Assembly: GCA_964036665.1 (NCBI GenBank)
Contig: OZ038528.1
Span: 14,018,501-14,082,500, forward strand
Length of the DNA: 64,000 nt
Source: Gordius sp. MW1
Lineage: Eukaryota; Nematomorpha; Gordioida; Gordea; Gordiidae
Direction of reading: 5' to 3'
Shown: one piece after another, positions 49,417-60,646 of the stretch
Position numbering within the stretch: the stretch's first letter is position 1
Layout: each line of letters begins with the position of its first letter
Notes under the pieces: generated by a model
Told to the model about the DNA's origin: nothing
The model's database searches: none
The model's input: only the letters and a program-made list of their open reading frames with translations
Made by a program: the position numbers and the translations under genes

Positions 49417-50640
49417 ATTGCTAGGAGCAAGTCAGATACAAGTGAAGTCTCATTAAAGGTAAAGGCCATTGCTCTACGGGACTAAGATAGACCCATTAGA
49501 ACGCATCGGTCCCTTGCACTTTTAAAGGCGTTTTGAAATAAATTTGTTCGATGTGTCTGACATAATTAAATTTGTTTGCCATAGAGTTTAAGGTGTGCCT
49601 GGCATGTTTATCTACCATTGATTTGCAATTGCTATTATAAGTGTATGGCTTTGAAAATTGCAACCTTTGTGAGAGCTTTATAATACGAAAATTCTTAATC
49701 GTCCAGCATCATTCCAGAAAGATTACTAAAATGCCATTCCTGAGCCATCAAAACAAACATATCATCGCTACTCAAAATTAGATAGTTAGCGGAGCGCTTC
49801 ATAACTTAGCATCCCAATCTCCGTGACGTTTGTAGCAAAGGTGTTCAGAAATAAGCATTAGATTAATAGCTAAAGCTATAGGTAAAATAGGGTCCTCTTT
49901 AACTGGGAACTACCTAAAATTAATATTATTTGGGGTTTATAAGATGAAATAAAAGAGATTAGAGATTTTGAGGAAGGCGAGCAATTCCATAGCCACCAGA
50001 ATCGGTTGTTAGAGAAACTTGTAACCAGCTATAAACTTGTTATTAAAAGCAGATGTAAAATAGCTTGAATATTTTGATAGTAGTGAATTAATATTATGTA
50101 AAATAGCATCTGAAGAGCGAAAATAGTGCTGAATCTTTGCATTAAATTGAACTGTATTAAAAGCAATGCTGTTATAGCTAATTCTAAAAGATACCATATA
50201 TTTTTGATATTGTATAATATTTTTAAATGTTTTGTATATTGCAACCTAAAATTATAATTATAAACACATTCTCTTTTTGCAACTTGTTCATTTGTGTCCT
50301 AATTTATTCCTTATGAAAGAATACGATCATTTTGGCTCAACACCGGTATGGGAATCTTTGTCATTGGCAATATTCATAAGCTCCATGAAATATTCTTTCC
50401 ACCCTAGGTAATTAAAAAACGATTTTTAAACATATATATAATTAGAAGGAATGTATGTAATACGAAAATAAGAGAGAATGAACAAAGATTTCTTAATTGT
50501 TTAACATCTCGGCTTTCAAAAATTATATTAATATAAAATGATATTATTTTGTAGGGGTTAATATACATATAATTGTGGAACGTTAATAATACAATTTTTA
50601 TCCTTCATATATAAGGTAGTGCATTGGTTAAAAAAGGAAT
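49417..50640. other. AT-rich DNA
   Basis: Two overlapping minus-strand frames of 62-71 codons (50009-50244) are leucine/isoleucine-rich AT-driven frames without recognisable features. Confidence 0.4.
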
Positions 50641-50644
50641 CACA

Positions 50645-51140
50645 TTTTTGTTAACAGATGGATCCTATGAAAGCATATGTCGGATGCCGAGAAGAATTAA
50701 TCACAACTATCACTAACCGTTTTAAAAAGACTTTGGTAGAAGAGCCTCTTTATAACCAATGGAGAGCAAGCACGAACATTTTTATTTAAAGGGAAATTAG
50801 ATACTAAGAAGTATGTAAATTTCAAACTCTTTAATAGGATTTTGGGAGAAGAGCTTATTGCTTATCAATGGAGGACAAGTGCGATTATATTCTTAGTCAA
50901 AAGCATAGGAGATCCTCAGAAATGTTGTAATTTCAGAGTTATCAAGCTAACATGCCACTCCTTTTAATTTATATTTAGCAACAAGGCTGTTGAATTCATC
51001 GTAAGACCAATGATACACTATGGAAGTATAATCTGGGCATTAAACGCTACGGAAAGGTTGAGATTGAAATGATACGGTGGAGCTTGATGTATACTAAGCT
51101 CGACCCTATGACCTGACTGCCTCCCTGCAAAAATAGTCAA
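50645..51140 (+). pseudogene. RTE retrotransposon fragment
   Basis: Short matches to the same RTE lineage: YNQWRASTNIF (50755), a PQKC-N-F-R-VIKLTCHSF-like block (50910-50965), then a jump to SETWAL-like YGSIIWALNAT (51020-51050). The middle of the reverse transcriptase is deleted. Confidence 0.5.
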
Positions 51141-51215
51141 CCTATGGAAACTCGATAAATGTACTTTTCCCATTCATAATTTGCTATTTCTGGATATTTG
51201 ATTTCAAAATATTTC

Positions 51216-51370
51216 CATGGGCGTAGCCAGGGGGCAGGGGAGAGGCGAGAAAAAAATCTTTCAATGCAAAAACCCTTAAAATTAAAAAAATTTATGTTCC
51301 CCCCCCCCCAATTGAACTATTAAACGTTTCGCCCCCCCCCCCTTTAATCCAAAACCTGACCAAGGCCATG
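51216..51370. mobile_element. G-run MITE, TSD AATATTTC
   Basis: Ends CATGGGCGTAGCCAGG and CCTGACCAAGGCCATG with an exact AATATTTC at 51208-51215 and 51371-51378. Confidence 0.88.
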
Positions 51371-51379
51371 AATATTTCT

Positions 51380-51945
51380 TTAATATTATACTTATTAGTA
51401 GTTGACTATATTTTTAATTGTATTATTAGGTAATTAAATATCATTGTACAAAAAAGTGAGTGTCAATCCTATCTAAAATAATTTAAGATGGTTTTATGTA
51501 AATACCAATTATTTATATATAATGTCAAACAAAAAATTTGGTATTGTAGGGGTGTAATAATTAATTATAAGGTATTTGTTGCACTTCACCTTATTGAAAT
51601 TTAAAATTTTTGGGTTGATATTTGTCTAAAAGGGGAGCTATAGTTGTAAAATGGGCCTCAGAGTTCAACTATAAGCTACATTTAAAAGGATTGACTACTG
51701 AATCTGTTGAAACCGCAAACATTTATTTGCATATTTTATCATTAGCACCTTTTATTTGCATGTTACCCAATTGTATATATGTGGAACCTTTATGTCAGAA
51801 CATTCGGTTATTTTTAATTTATTTCGTGATCCTATTTTTCCCATTTCCGCCATCTAATTATACCACAATCCCCTTCAAAGGCGCGGTCTCCACACTTTTA
51901 TGCATTATTCCCTTCCCAAACTATGAATTATACCTCTCCCATTTT
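51380..51945. other. AT-rich DNA with an unassigned open frame
   Basis: A plus-strand frame of 140 codons (51622-52044) runs into the gag-like region below. Its first 100 codons (two hydrophobic stretches, LFLIYFVILFFPF) are not recognised and may be LTR or leader sequence of the gypsy element. Confidence 0.3.
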
Positions 51946-51949
51946 AAAT

Positions 51950-53757
51950 TAAAAATCTTTGTTTTTAAAGGTATTAGGGCCTCAATATTACGAGTTGTTG
52001 ATCAATTTGCTAGCACCAGATCTCTTACAAAGAACATTCGATGAGATCGCTTTAACACAAACAATTTCTTCCACAAACTTAATTCCATCATTCAGCGATA
52101 TAATTTTCATGAATGCATACAGCTGGATTCTGAAAGCTTCGATTCTTTTCGGCTAGACTAAAGGGCCTTTCAATACAATTATGATTTCGGTACAAGTCTA
52201 GAAGATAACCAATGGATCGTTTTGTAGCTGGGTTGCAAAATGGAAAAATTTGTGGAACGATTGCTCATCGTGGAGAATCTCACATAGCAAGGAGCGTTGG
52301 ATATTCCTAGAAATTGGAGAGAGCAAGTAACCAAACTCTAATGTCACATTTGGAACCAATTCAATCGGTGAGCAATAAACAATTCCTTCCCAATATCCAT
52401 TGTTTTGCGTGCGGAGACAATAATCCTCGGTCCACATTTAATTTTGGATTCGCTACCTGATCGGCAAAATCTACCCTGCAAAATCTTGTTTAAAATTGAA
52501 CCATTATTAAATAGAAGCAGATGATTCACACCCAAATTACAAGTTAATGACCATGTTTAGAATTTCAAAATTGATGCAGAATCAGCAGTTACAATACAAT
52601 GATCAACTCAATCAAGGTGTCAGCTTGCTGCGCAACCTGCAGCACTTCATTGAGGGAATATGCGAAAGTTTCTGGTACGGAGAAGAGCTCCACCTATCAA
52701 CTACCTCTACACGTGGTGAATTGCAAAGGGTAAAACATTATGGGTCGGGGCTGGTTGCGGAAATCACCCCACTTATTACGTCAATTAGCCACTCTGGGAA
52801 AACGACAATCCATCAAGCTTTTGATATTAATTAAGCTGATGAGGAATTTCTGTTAAACAGTATTATTGAAAAATATTCGACGTTATTTAATATTAAATTG
52901 AAAGGTGTAGTTGGATACGAAGCTAAACTTATATTAAAAATGGATCGTGGCCGCGTTTTTTTCGTCCTAGACCGATTGAAAATAAGTTGATAAAGAGTTC
53001 GATCGTTTGGTTAATAAAAAAATTTTGCAATTTATTAAAAATGCCGATCACGCTGCGCCTATAGTAAAATTATAAAGAAAGATAGAAATGTTCGCATTTT
53101 CGGGGACTTTAGAGACCTTAAAAATCAATTGTATACCACGCATACAAGACGTATTCGCAAAATTAAGTAGTTTTAAATATTATTCTGTTTTATACTTAAA
53201 AGCCTTTTTAACGTTTCTGATTCCCAAAATCTCTAAACCATAAACACCGATCGCAAGTTAATTAAATATACAATATATTGGCATCGCTTCTGCGCCAGCT
53301 ACTTTCCAACAATTTGTGGACTCATTAATTAGGGATCTTGGTGGAATAGTATATTATCTTGATACTATAGTGTAGCGGAAAGATCTTTTGGCGACCATAA
53401 TCAAAAATTAGTGAAAGTTTTTGATATTTTGAAAAAAGCGGTTAAGTTAAAACTGTGTAAATTTGTACGACAAAAGTGCAGTACTTAGGTCAGGTGGAAT
53501 TTATATGACTGACAAAATTACGAAGGCAATAATAACCTTCCCCCACCAATGTCAAGGAATTCGAATCTCTCTAGGAATGGCCACTTATTATGCAAAATTC
53601 ATTAAATAATTTTAATTTTGGCACAAATATGTAAAATATTAAAAAAGACAATAACTTGGAATTTGTGCCAGGATTGTTCGACTGCTATAAAAAATATTAA
53701 AAATGCTATTCTCCAAGCACCTATCTTAAAACATTTTGATCCTGAGTTACACTTTGT
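51950..53757 (+). pseudogene. Ty3/gypsy gag-pol relic, 5' part (gag, zinc knuckle, RT)
   Basis: Gag comes first: LINLLAPDLLQRTFDEI (51980-52045), then an M-E-K-F-V-E-R-L-L block (52240-52270). A zinc-knuckle trace HCFACGDNN lies at about 52400. The reverse transcriptase runs from about 52840 (an L-L-N-x-x-I-E-K-Y-S-T-L-F start), through RIFGDFRDLKN (53092-53125) and GIASAPATFQQFVDSLIRDL (53281-53341), to the catalytic loop at 53350-53375, where Y-L-D-D reads Y-L-D-T and is soon followed by a stop. The connection domain (APILKHFDPELHFV) ends at 53757, where a MITE interrupts it. The frame resumes in register at 63311. Decayed by several frameshifts. Confidence 0.75.
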
Positions 53758-54172
53758 TAGAGCTGGTAATTAACTATAGAGTCCTGCATGGGCCAGTAAA
53801 ATAAATATTTTAATGGGCTGGGCTAGGTTAAGTAAATAATATTTTTTAATGGGCTGGTCTTGGTGGGCCTAAATAAATTTGATAGGCTGGGCTGAGAATT
53901 GTTGAATAATAAAAATTTAATTTTAAATTAAATATATTAATTCAAATTTTAATTAAGTTTTGCAATTCTAAACTTTAATTAACATCCGTCGCTTCGCATT
54001 TTACTAATTTATTTTATTCTATTAACATGTTAAAACCGCCAACTTTTAAATATATTGATAAAAAGCTCCTCAAATATATGGAAAGTATTTATGTTGGAAG
54101 TAGGAGATAACAACAAACCAACAGGAAAAGTTAAATGCAAGCTCTGTAATCTTATATATAAAAATGAAACTA

Positions 54173-54201
54173 TGTGTGTGTGTGTATGTGTGTGTGTGTG
54201 T
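54173..54201 (+). repeat. (TG)n microsatellite
   Basis: About 14 TG units with one TA interruption, 23 bases inside the Helitron 5' end. Confidence 0.95.
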
Positions 54202-54449
54202 ATCGCCACCTTTTTTGGAGAACTACCAGACCGATTTGGCTCAAAATTTCACAGTTTATTCCCCACACTCCGGAGCGTGTTTTAAAATATGTTCCAGCCA
54301 AATCGGTCGAGTAGTTTTCGAGATATTAGGTTTTATGTGTTTTGACGTTGCCAACGTCAATCAACCTACTGCTGCGTATCTTATCTATCGTGTGTAGGTT
54401 AGGTAGTGTGATAAATCATAAATGCAGTAGGCATGTGTTGCGGAAAAAT

Positions 54450-54684
54450 CAAAGCCATTGTGTCTTTATTAATTTAAGTTGAGTTTAATTAGGGGGGGGG
54501 CAAAACATATTTTTTTTTTAAATTTGGTGTTTGTTTTAATTTTTTAAAAAAATTTCCACAAATTTTTGGATTTCGAGGGGGGCATCCGCCCCTCCCTGCC
54601 CCCCTGTGTTTTTTTTTTAACCACCCTTAAAAATATCAATTATATTTGTTATTTTTCGTTTAGTTGAGTTTTTAAATTTTTTTT
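54450..54684 (+). repeat. Helitron-internal block, copy 1
   Basis: Begins CAAAGCCATTGTGTCTTTAT and is nearly identical to 57411-57645, differing mainly in homopolymer lengths. It contains a G run and a GGGGGGCATCCGCCCC inverted pair resembling a G-run MITE core. Confidence 0.85.
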
Positions 54685-55094
54685 GGTTAAGCCACCATCT
54701 TGGTTATTTCCTTTCCCCTTTACAACACCCCTCCCCCCCCCCTCTTTAGTAGTCCTGCCCTCTCATTCGTCTATTGAGCAAGGGAGCTCAAGTTTATAAT
54801 ATTTACTTCACACACGCAACGCACACGCTGCATTTTATAAATAAAATAATACGAGGGATCAATCTATCTGCCTATATTTACATTATAAATTATTCTTTGA
54901 TTCTGTAAGTTATCATTAATAAATCTTTTTTATATTTCACACCTACCTACTTATTAAAACAAGAGGGGGGGGGGTTGTATGGTATGGATGGCATGTATGT
55001 ATAAAATCCCCCCTCATACTACATTTTTGTCTACTACTCCACCATTGTCCGACTAACTATTATATCCAGAATTTCTACTTGCTAATTTTTTTAG

Positions 55095-57043
55095 AAACGA
55101 AAATATACTCAAAAAACCCCCAGAATTCAGAGCCGCCTTCCCCCCTCCCCCTCAGAGACGCGTACAGATTATTTAAAAAGTGCAGCCATTTTAAATATTC
55201 AGGAGAGAAAGTGATTTATTTAGCATTCGTATCACCCATAAAGCCAATGAGTAAGTTTACTGACTGTCTAATTAATTGTTATGCAATTTATGCTTTTTGC
55301 TTATTTTTAAATTACTTTTTTATTTTTAATCAGGTGCCACATTTACCCTCCATGACAATTTCTTTACTATCGAAGTCAAAGTTCGGGCTCATCCAAGCCG
55401 CCGTACGAATGTTGCGCCACCGGTAACAATTGAAATAATGGAGGAGCGGCCGATGGAGCCGGTTATAAGGGTAGTACCCGCCCCCAGAAATGCCTACTTT
55501 TATCAAGATGCAGGACGGGTACGGTCACCCGATGCCCATCTGGATGCCACCTACCGGCGTACCTTAACCCCTCAAGATGCGGATCGTCTGCGGTCGCCCC
55601 AAGCTAGGAGACCGAGGCATCGCCGTAATAATATTCAAAGGCACCCAAGGAATGACTAGTGTTTCGATCTCGTCTCGTCTCGGTCTCGAATACAAAATCT
55701 CGTCTCGTCTCGGGAGCGATTAGGAAAATCTCGATCTCGTCTCGTCTCGGTCTAGAAAAATCTCGGTCTCGTCTCGTCTCGACGAGAATTCTCGTCTCGT
55801 CTCGACTTTTAAAAAAAAATATATACGGAATAAAAATTTCTCCTATTTTATTAAAAATATAAATAAGTGTTCAAAAATCCAAATGGCAAATTTTATATTT
55901 TTGGAAAAACTTTAATACACAAACTTTTTAAAGATTTAGCGGGACACGACATCTCATTGACAATATAAAGATATGAATTAACTCATAAAGATAACATTTT
56001 CTATAAAAAGTGCAGACTAAAAAAACTATAAATAAATTTGAAATATAAAAGATTAAATTTTATTGTTCTAGCAAATTATAATATTTGCATCAAATTCACT
56101 GTGTCTGTCAACTATAAATGGACTTCGAAAATTATAAGTTCGCTTATAGTTGATATAGTTGCATAAGTGAGCAAAATGAGACCCTTTATTAACCTTTGCT
56201 AATGATTCAAAGTAGACCTTAACATATTTAAGGCAAACGTTTAAGTCCATTAATATAACCATCATCAGTTATAGCCCATAGTGTTTATTGCATGTTTATG
56301 CGAGTGACATTTAATGATGTTATTATTATTTATAGAATTGATAACTAGTTGCAGAAATTAAAACGTTGTAAAACAACAATAAAAGCAGCATTTTTATAGA
56401 ATTAAGAACATAAGGTTTTAAACTTTAAATTAAAGAGTACGTATTTAAATGTATGACAAAAATCAACCATACTTAGGTAAATGATTGCCAAATTTTATTT
56501 TTTTTGCAAAAATATATAATATTTACTACACTTGTGAATTTTTTTAATATTAAATATATTCCATACATATTGATTTACACTTAATACCTTAAATGTAAAT
56601 TAAAATACACAATAATTTACTAAAATCTAACGATCAATAAAAAGTCGAGATCTCGCCGAGAAAATCTCGTATCGTCTCGTCTCGACATCAAAATTCTCGT
56701 CTCGATCTCGACTCCATTTTTCAAATTCTCGTCTCGTCTCGTCTCGGTTTTTCGAGACGAGACGAGACGAGACCGAGATTTTTCTCGGTTTTTCCGCATC
56801 ACTAGGAATGACACAAGACGCCCGGCTCATTACCGCGGTAGGGCTAGGGGGCAACCATCCCTGGGTCGATGCCGATGTTGTAATGGGTGCCGACGTTGGC
56901 ACAATCCCCCCCTCTGTACAATAAGCCAAGCGCCCTCTCGGCCTAGCACCCTATCTACCATCTCGACTCAAATACCCCAAGAGTCTAAAAATGGACCCCC
57001 TGCTTTGTCAGTCGAAGAAATCGAGCTGGAACATCTACGATAA
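55095..57043 (+). CDS. Unrecognised Helitron-borne ORF, one intron, about 235 codons, split by a hAT element
   Basis: Exon 1 (55095-55250) follows a CTAATTTTTTTAG acceptor. The donor GTAAGT is at 55251 and the acceptor TTTTTAATCAG ends at 55333, giving an 83-bp intron. The frame continues to 55656, where a CTCG-type hAT element is inserted. If the element and one copy of its 8-bp duplication are removed, the frame continues without a stop from 56813 to TAA at 57041-57043. The upstream start lies outside the part I can follow; an in-frame ATG is at 55438. The middle is Arg/Pro-rich (QARRPRHRRNNIQRHPRND). The last third has a Cys cluster (CRCCNGC...C) and an acidic C-terminus (VEEIELEHLR). GC content is well above the surroundings. 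It resembles neither Rep, helicase, RPA nor OTU domains seen in autonomous Helitrons. It may be a captured host gene or a Helitron-family gene; function unknown. Confidence 0.6.
55657..56804. mobile_element. CTCG-type hAT element, TSD GGAATGAC
   Basis: Left end TAGTGTTTCGATCTCG, right end TTTCCGCATCACTA, exact GGAATGAC at 55649-55656 and 56805-56812. Inverted CTCGTCTCG arrays lie inside both ends. It is the compact sibling of the 28871-33088 element. Frames of 64-100 codons at its ends (SRLVS repeats) are translations of the CTCG arrays. Confidence 0.92.
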
Positions 57044-57410
57044 TAATATTTAGTATTGCTATGCAATTCATATGGTCACATATAGTATTTCTCCTTTTAT
57101 TATATTATTATTTTGTTCTAATAAACGTACATATCTATTGCTTAAACCTAAGAAGTATGTATATCAGGACGATTTTCTTCTAAAGCATAAGAAAATAAAA
57201 ATTAATAAACAATTATGTAAAAAAAAATAATTCATTATATATTAATTGCTATGCAATTTATCCTTAAACGACGTTTAATTTTTTGATTGCCTTAATAATA
57301 TTTTAATGTTCACATTTTATTTTACAAAAAACAAAGTGTAAGTCTACAGCCATTAGAAACACTTAAAAAGTGATACTGCAAAATGCAAAAATAAATGGCA
57401 AAACAACGTT

Positions 57411-57699
57411 CAAAGCCATTGTGTCTTTATTAATTTAAGTTGAGTTTAATTAGGGGGGGGGGGGCAAAACATATTTTTTTTTAAATTTGGTGTTTGTTTT
57501 AATTTTTTAAAAAAATTTCCACAAATTTTTGGATTTCGAGGGGGGCATCCGCCCCTCCCTGCCCCCCTGTGTTTTTTTTAACCACCCTTAAAAATATCAA
57601 TTATATTTGTTATTTTTCGTTTAGTTGAGTTTTTACATTTTTTTTTGTAGTTTTAAATTTTCTTATTTAAATTTTTTAATTTTTTTTTAAATATTTAAT
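57411..57699 (+). repeat. Helitron-internal block, copy 2, inserted in the 3' hairpin with a 16-bp duplication
   Basis: A 289-bp segment whose first 235 bp repeat the block at 54450. It is flanked by direct repeats ATGGCAAAACAACGTT (57395-57410 and 57700-57715), which are the first part of the Helitron 3' hairpin. The block has therefore been copied into the hairpin with a target duplication, and the complete hairpin was restored at the distal side. Confidence 0.8.
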
Positions 57700-59860
57700 A
57701 TGGCAAAACAACGTTTGCCGGGTCAGCTAGTGCTATCTATAGTCATAACGTCAAAATAGGTAAAACAAGATTGACTATTAAATCCAATATCTATTTTAAT
57801 ATAAACTTTTTTTAGGTACAAGTCAATTAAAAAGGCATGCTTGTGCTAAAAATAAGGAAGAAAGAAATGACAATAATATACTTATATCATGTATCCAAAG
57901 GCTCCAATCAAAAAGATGAGGCAAGATACTATTAAAGAACTTATATCATATCTCTGCCATGATATGAGGTCGTTTGAATCAATTAATGGTGGGGGCTTTA
58001 AAAAATTCTGCCAATATCTTGTCAAGATTGGTAGTTTACATGGTAATGTAGACATTGATTGTCTATTACCTTCACCAACTACGATATCAAGAAATTTAAC
58101 TTATTCTGCACAAATTAAGAGCCAAGTTGACACCAATATTTAAGAAGTACCTTGATAAAGGCTCCTGTTCTGCGACCACTGACATGTGGACAAATGATTT
58201 TTGTAAAAATTCTTACTTGACACTTACTCATTATATAGATAAAAAATTTATATTAAATAAATTTGTTTTATTTACCTCTAAATTTTATGAAGAAAAAAAG
58301 ACAGGGGAAAATATTTAAAAAAGTCAACTTTCTAACTTTATATCTCATGGATTTAACCTAGATCATTTTACTCATATAACATATGTGACAGATCAAGGCG
58401 CTAATATGATTAAAGCACTTGAGAACAATAAAAGACTAAATTGTTGTGCACATGTATTAAATACTATGCTGAGAAAAACTTGGGAAGAGAATTTTTTGTT
58501 AAGTGAGACACCTAAAATATATTAAACTTTTGTCTGCTGTAAAAAACTTGTACAATATATGAAACAAAGTGGGCTGGTCAATAAACTGCCTAAAACCCTT
58601 TATCAAAATATTGAAACACGGTATAGTTATAGGCATTTTTATTAATTATACAATTATTTTAGATGGAATAGCAAACACAAATTATTTGTCTGTGTACTTG
58701 AACAGTTTACAAATATAAAAGGTATGTTGTTTGACCTTCTTAATTATAGAAATTCTAGCTCAAGTTAATGAACTTGATAGAGTTAACATGCTAGATGTTA
58801 AAACTTTACAAGGCATCATTAATTTTTTAGAGCCATTTGTAATGGCTACAAATGATTTGGAAGCTGACTGTAAACCAACAATTCATTTGGTTGTATTATG
58901 GTATCATAAATTGTTGACTTTGTTGACAATTTATGAAAATGATGCCGAATTCCAAAAAACTATAAAAAGGGCAAAAACTTATCTTGTTGATAAGTTTGTT
59001 TTTAATGAGCATCATCTCATAGCTACCTTTTTAATACCTAAATTGAAAATGTTGAATCATAATGAATGGTTAAGCTTATATGCTAATATAAGGCTTAAAA
59101 TATCAAATATCCCACATGATGAGAGAAACAATAAAACAACTCTGGGGAATCTGTTCCATATTGTTCTCATAGAAAAACTCAAAATAAACAATATTCTTAT
59201 AATAGTAAGTAACAATAGTTAGTATATTTTAAAGTTTTTAATTTTACATATTTTTTTTTAATTTTAGATTACCAATGAAAAATCCGAAGTCCTGGATTAG
59301 AAGATAAAAAAAAAATTCCAACCATCAATCCATTCTAGGATCTGTTCTTATCATTATTCCAGGGACATATACTATCCAACTTCAAAAAAATATGATCAAT
59401 TAAGCCATTCCAACAATTTTTTGATTTTCCAGGACAGGTAAACCTATAAACTTTCATTATTGATTCTTATATACATATTTTGTATAATAGTGAATCCTAA
59501 TTTTGTAATTATTTATGTGCTAGGTTATCATCAGGTTGAACTAGATTTTACCAAAAAAAATAGTTTAGGCTTGTTAATAACTTTAAAAGGACCCTATAAA
59601 ACCAAACTAAATTTAAAACTGCTTATATGATTTTAAATTATAATACTGTGGGATTTCTCACACCCCCTAAGCACTCTTAAGGGTTAATAAATTCAATTAA
59701 CAATTCTCCTTTAAAAATTTTGATTTTTATGCCACTTATCTTTTATTCAGAATAATTTTTGTGGACCCATATATTGATTTGCATTAAACGACACTCTTCA
59801 GTTTTGTAATTCACTATTTATTTTTATTGCCCGCTAAAATGTTAAAAAACAATATAGCAT

Positions 59861-60155
59861 TACAATTTATTATATGCTTGCATATATTCATTAACTAATC
59901 ACAAACTTACGTTTATCCACTTATATTATAGGTATTAGTATGGCTATAGACGTTATGTTAAATTAGAAAACTATACATAGTTACAATTTATTATATGCTT
60001 GCATATATTCATTAACTAGTCTCAAAGTTACCTTTATACACTTATAATATAGGTATTAATATGGCTAAAGACGTTATGTTAAATTAGAAAACTATATATT
60101 GTTACAATTTATTATGTGCTTGCCTAGATTCATTAACTAATCACAAAGTTACGTT
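59861..60155. repeat. 121-bp tandem repeat, about 2.4 copies
   Basis: Copies begin at 59861, 59982 and 60103 with TACAATTTATTATATGCTTG (third copy one base different). It lies between transposase exons of the hAT element. Confidence 0.9.
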
Positions 60156-60438
60156 CAATAATAGTTAATTTACCTTTCTCACTAATTTATAATACATTTG
60201 AACAAGCGTCAATAAATTAATATTATACATAATATAGATGGCGCTATATTTATTAAACAAACATGATTTTATTTTAGAATGCTGTTTTTGATCTCTACCC
60301 AATTCAATATTTTTTTATTTACCTTTTTAAGATTATCTAATTTGCGAAAATTACGAATTTTTATATGATCACCACTTTACAATGTGCAAGTCAAGATGGC
60401 GGAAAAAGGGTACATATTTTGTGCGTTGATAAGCAGTC

Positions 60439-60634
60439 TGTTGAGTCTTGATATATTTATTGATGGATCTTTAACAATAAAACACGAAAGACTGAATAAC
60501 TATTAGCAATTTTTGTATATAAAGGGTAAGAACGCGTGATGGTGGGGTGATTGTGTGATAGTGCCGTGATAATGAATTTAATTTGATAAAAATAATTTGA
60601 ATAAACGCGCATGGTGCAGTTGCAGTATAAAACA
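60439..60634 (-). repeat. 3' LTR, 196 bp
   Basis: Complete: begins TGTTTTATACTGC and ends CTCAACA on the minus strand. It includes a short GTGATGGTGGGGTGATTGTGT tandem-like patch. Confidence 0.85.
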
Positions 60635-60646
60635 TCTCCCACCCCC

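Larger units (their letters stand above)
54150..57730 (+). mobile_element. Helitron, 3.6 kb, inside the hAT transposase gene
   Basis: Starts TCTTATATATAAAAATGAAA after an A and ends with a GGCAAA-acaacg-TTTGCC hairpin, GGGTCAG, CTAG, followed by T. A TG microsatellite and sequence GACCGATTTGGCTCAAAATT follow the 5' end, as in known insect-type Helitrons. No Rep/helicase domain, so it is non-autonomous. It carries an intron-containing ORF (55095-57043) and two copies of a block of about 235 bp. Confidence 0.9.

Noticed and set aside
54055-54397. Continuous 76-77 codon frames through the TG repeat
   Set aside because: They join the first BED-finger codons to Helitron sequence; the reading through the microsatellite is accidental.
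55659-55862. SRLVS-repeat frame, and counterparts at 56620-56929 and 32919-33206
   Set aside because: Direct translation of CTCGTCTCG subterminal arrays of the hAT-like elements.
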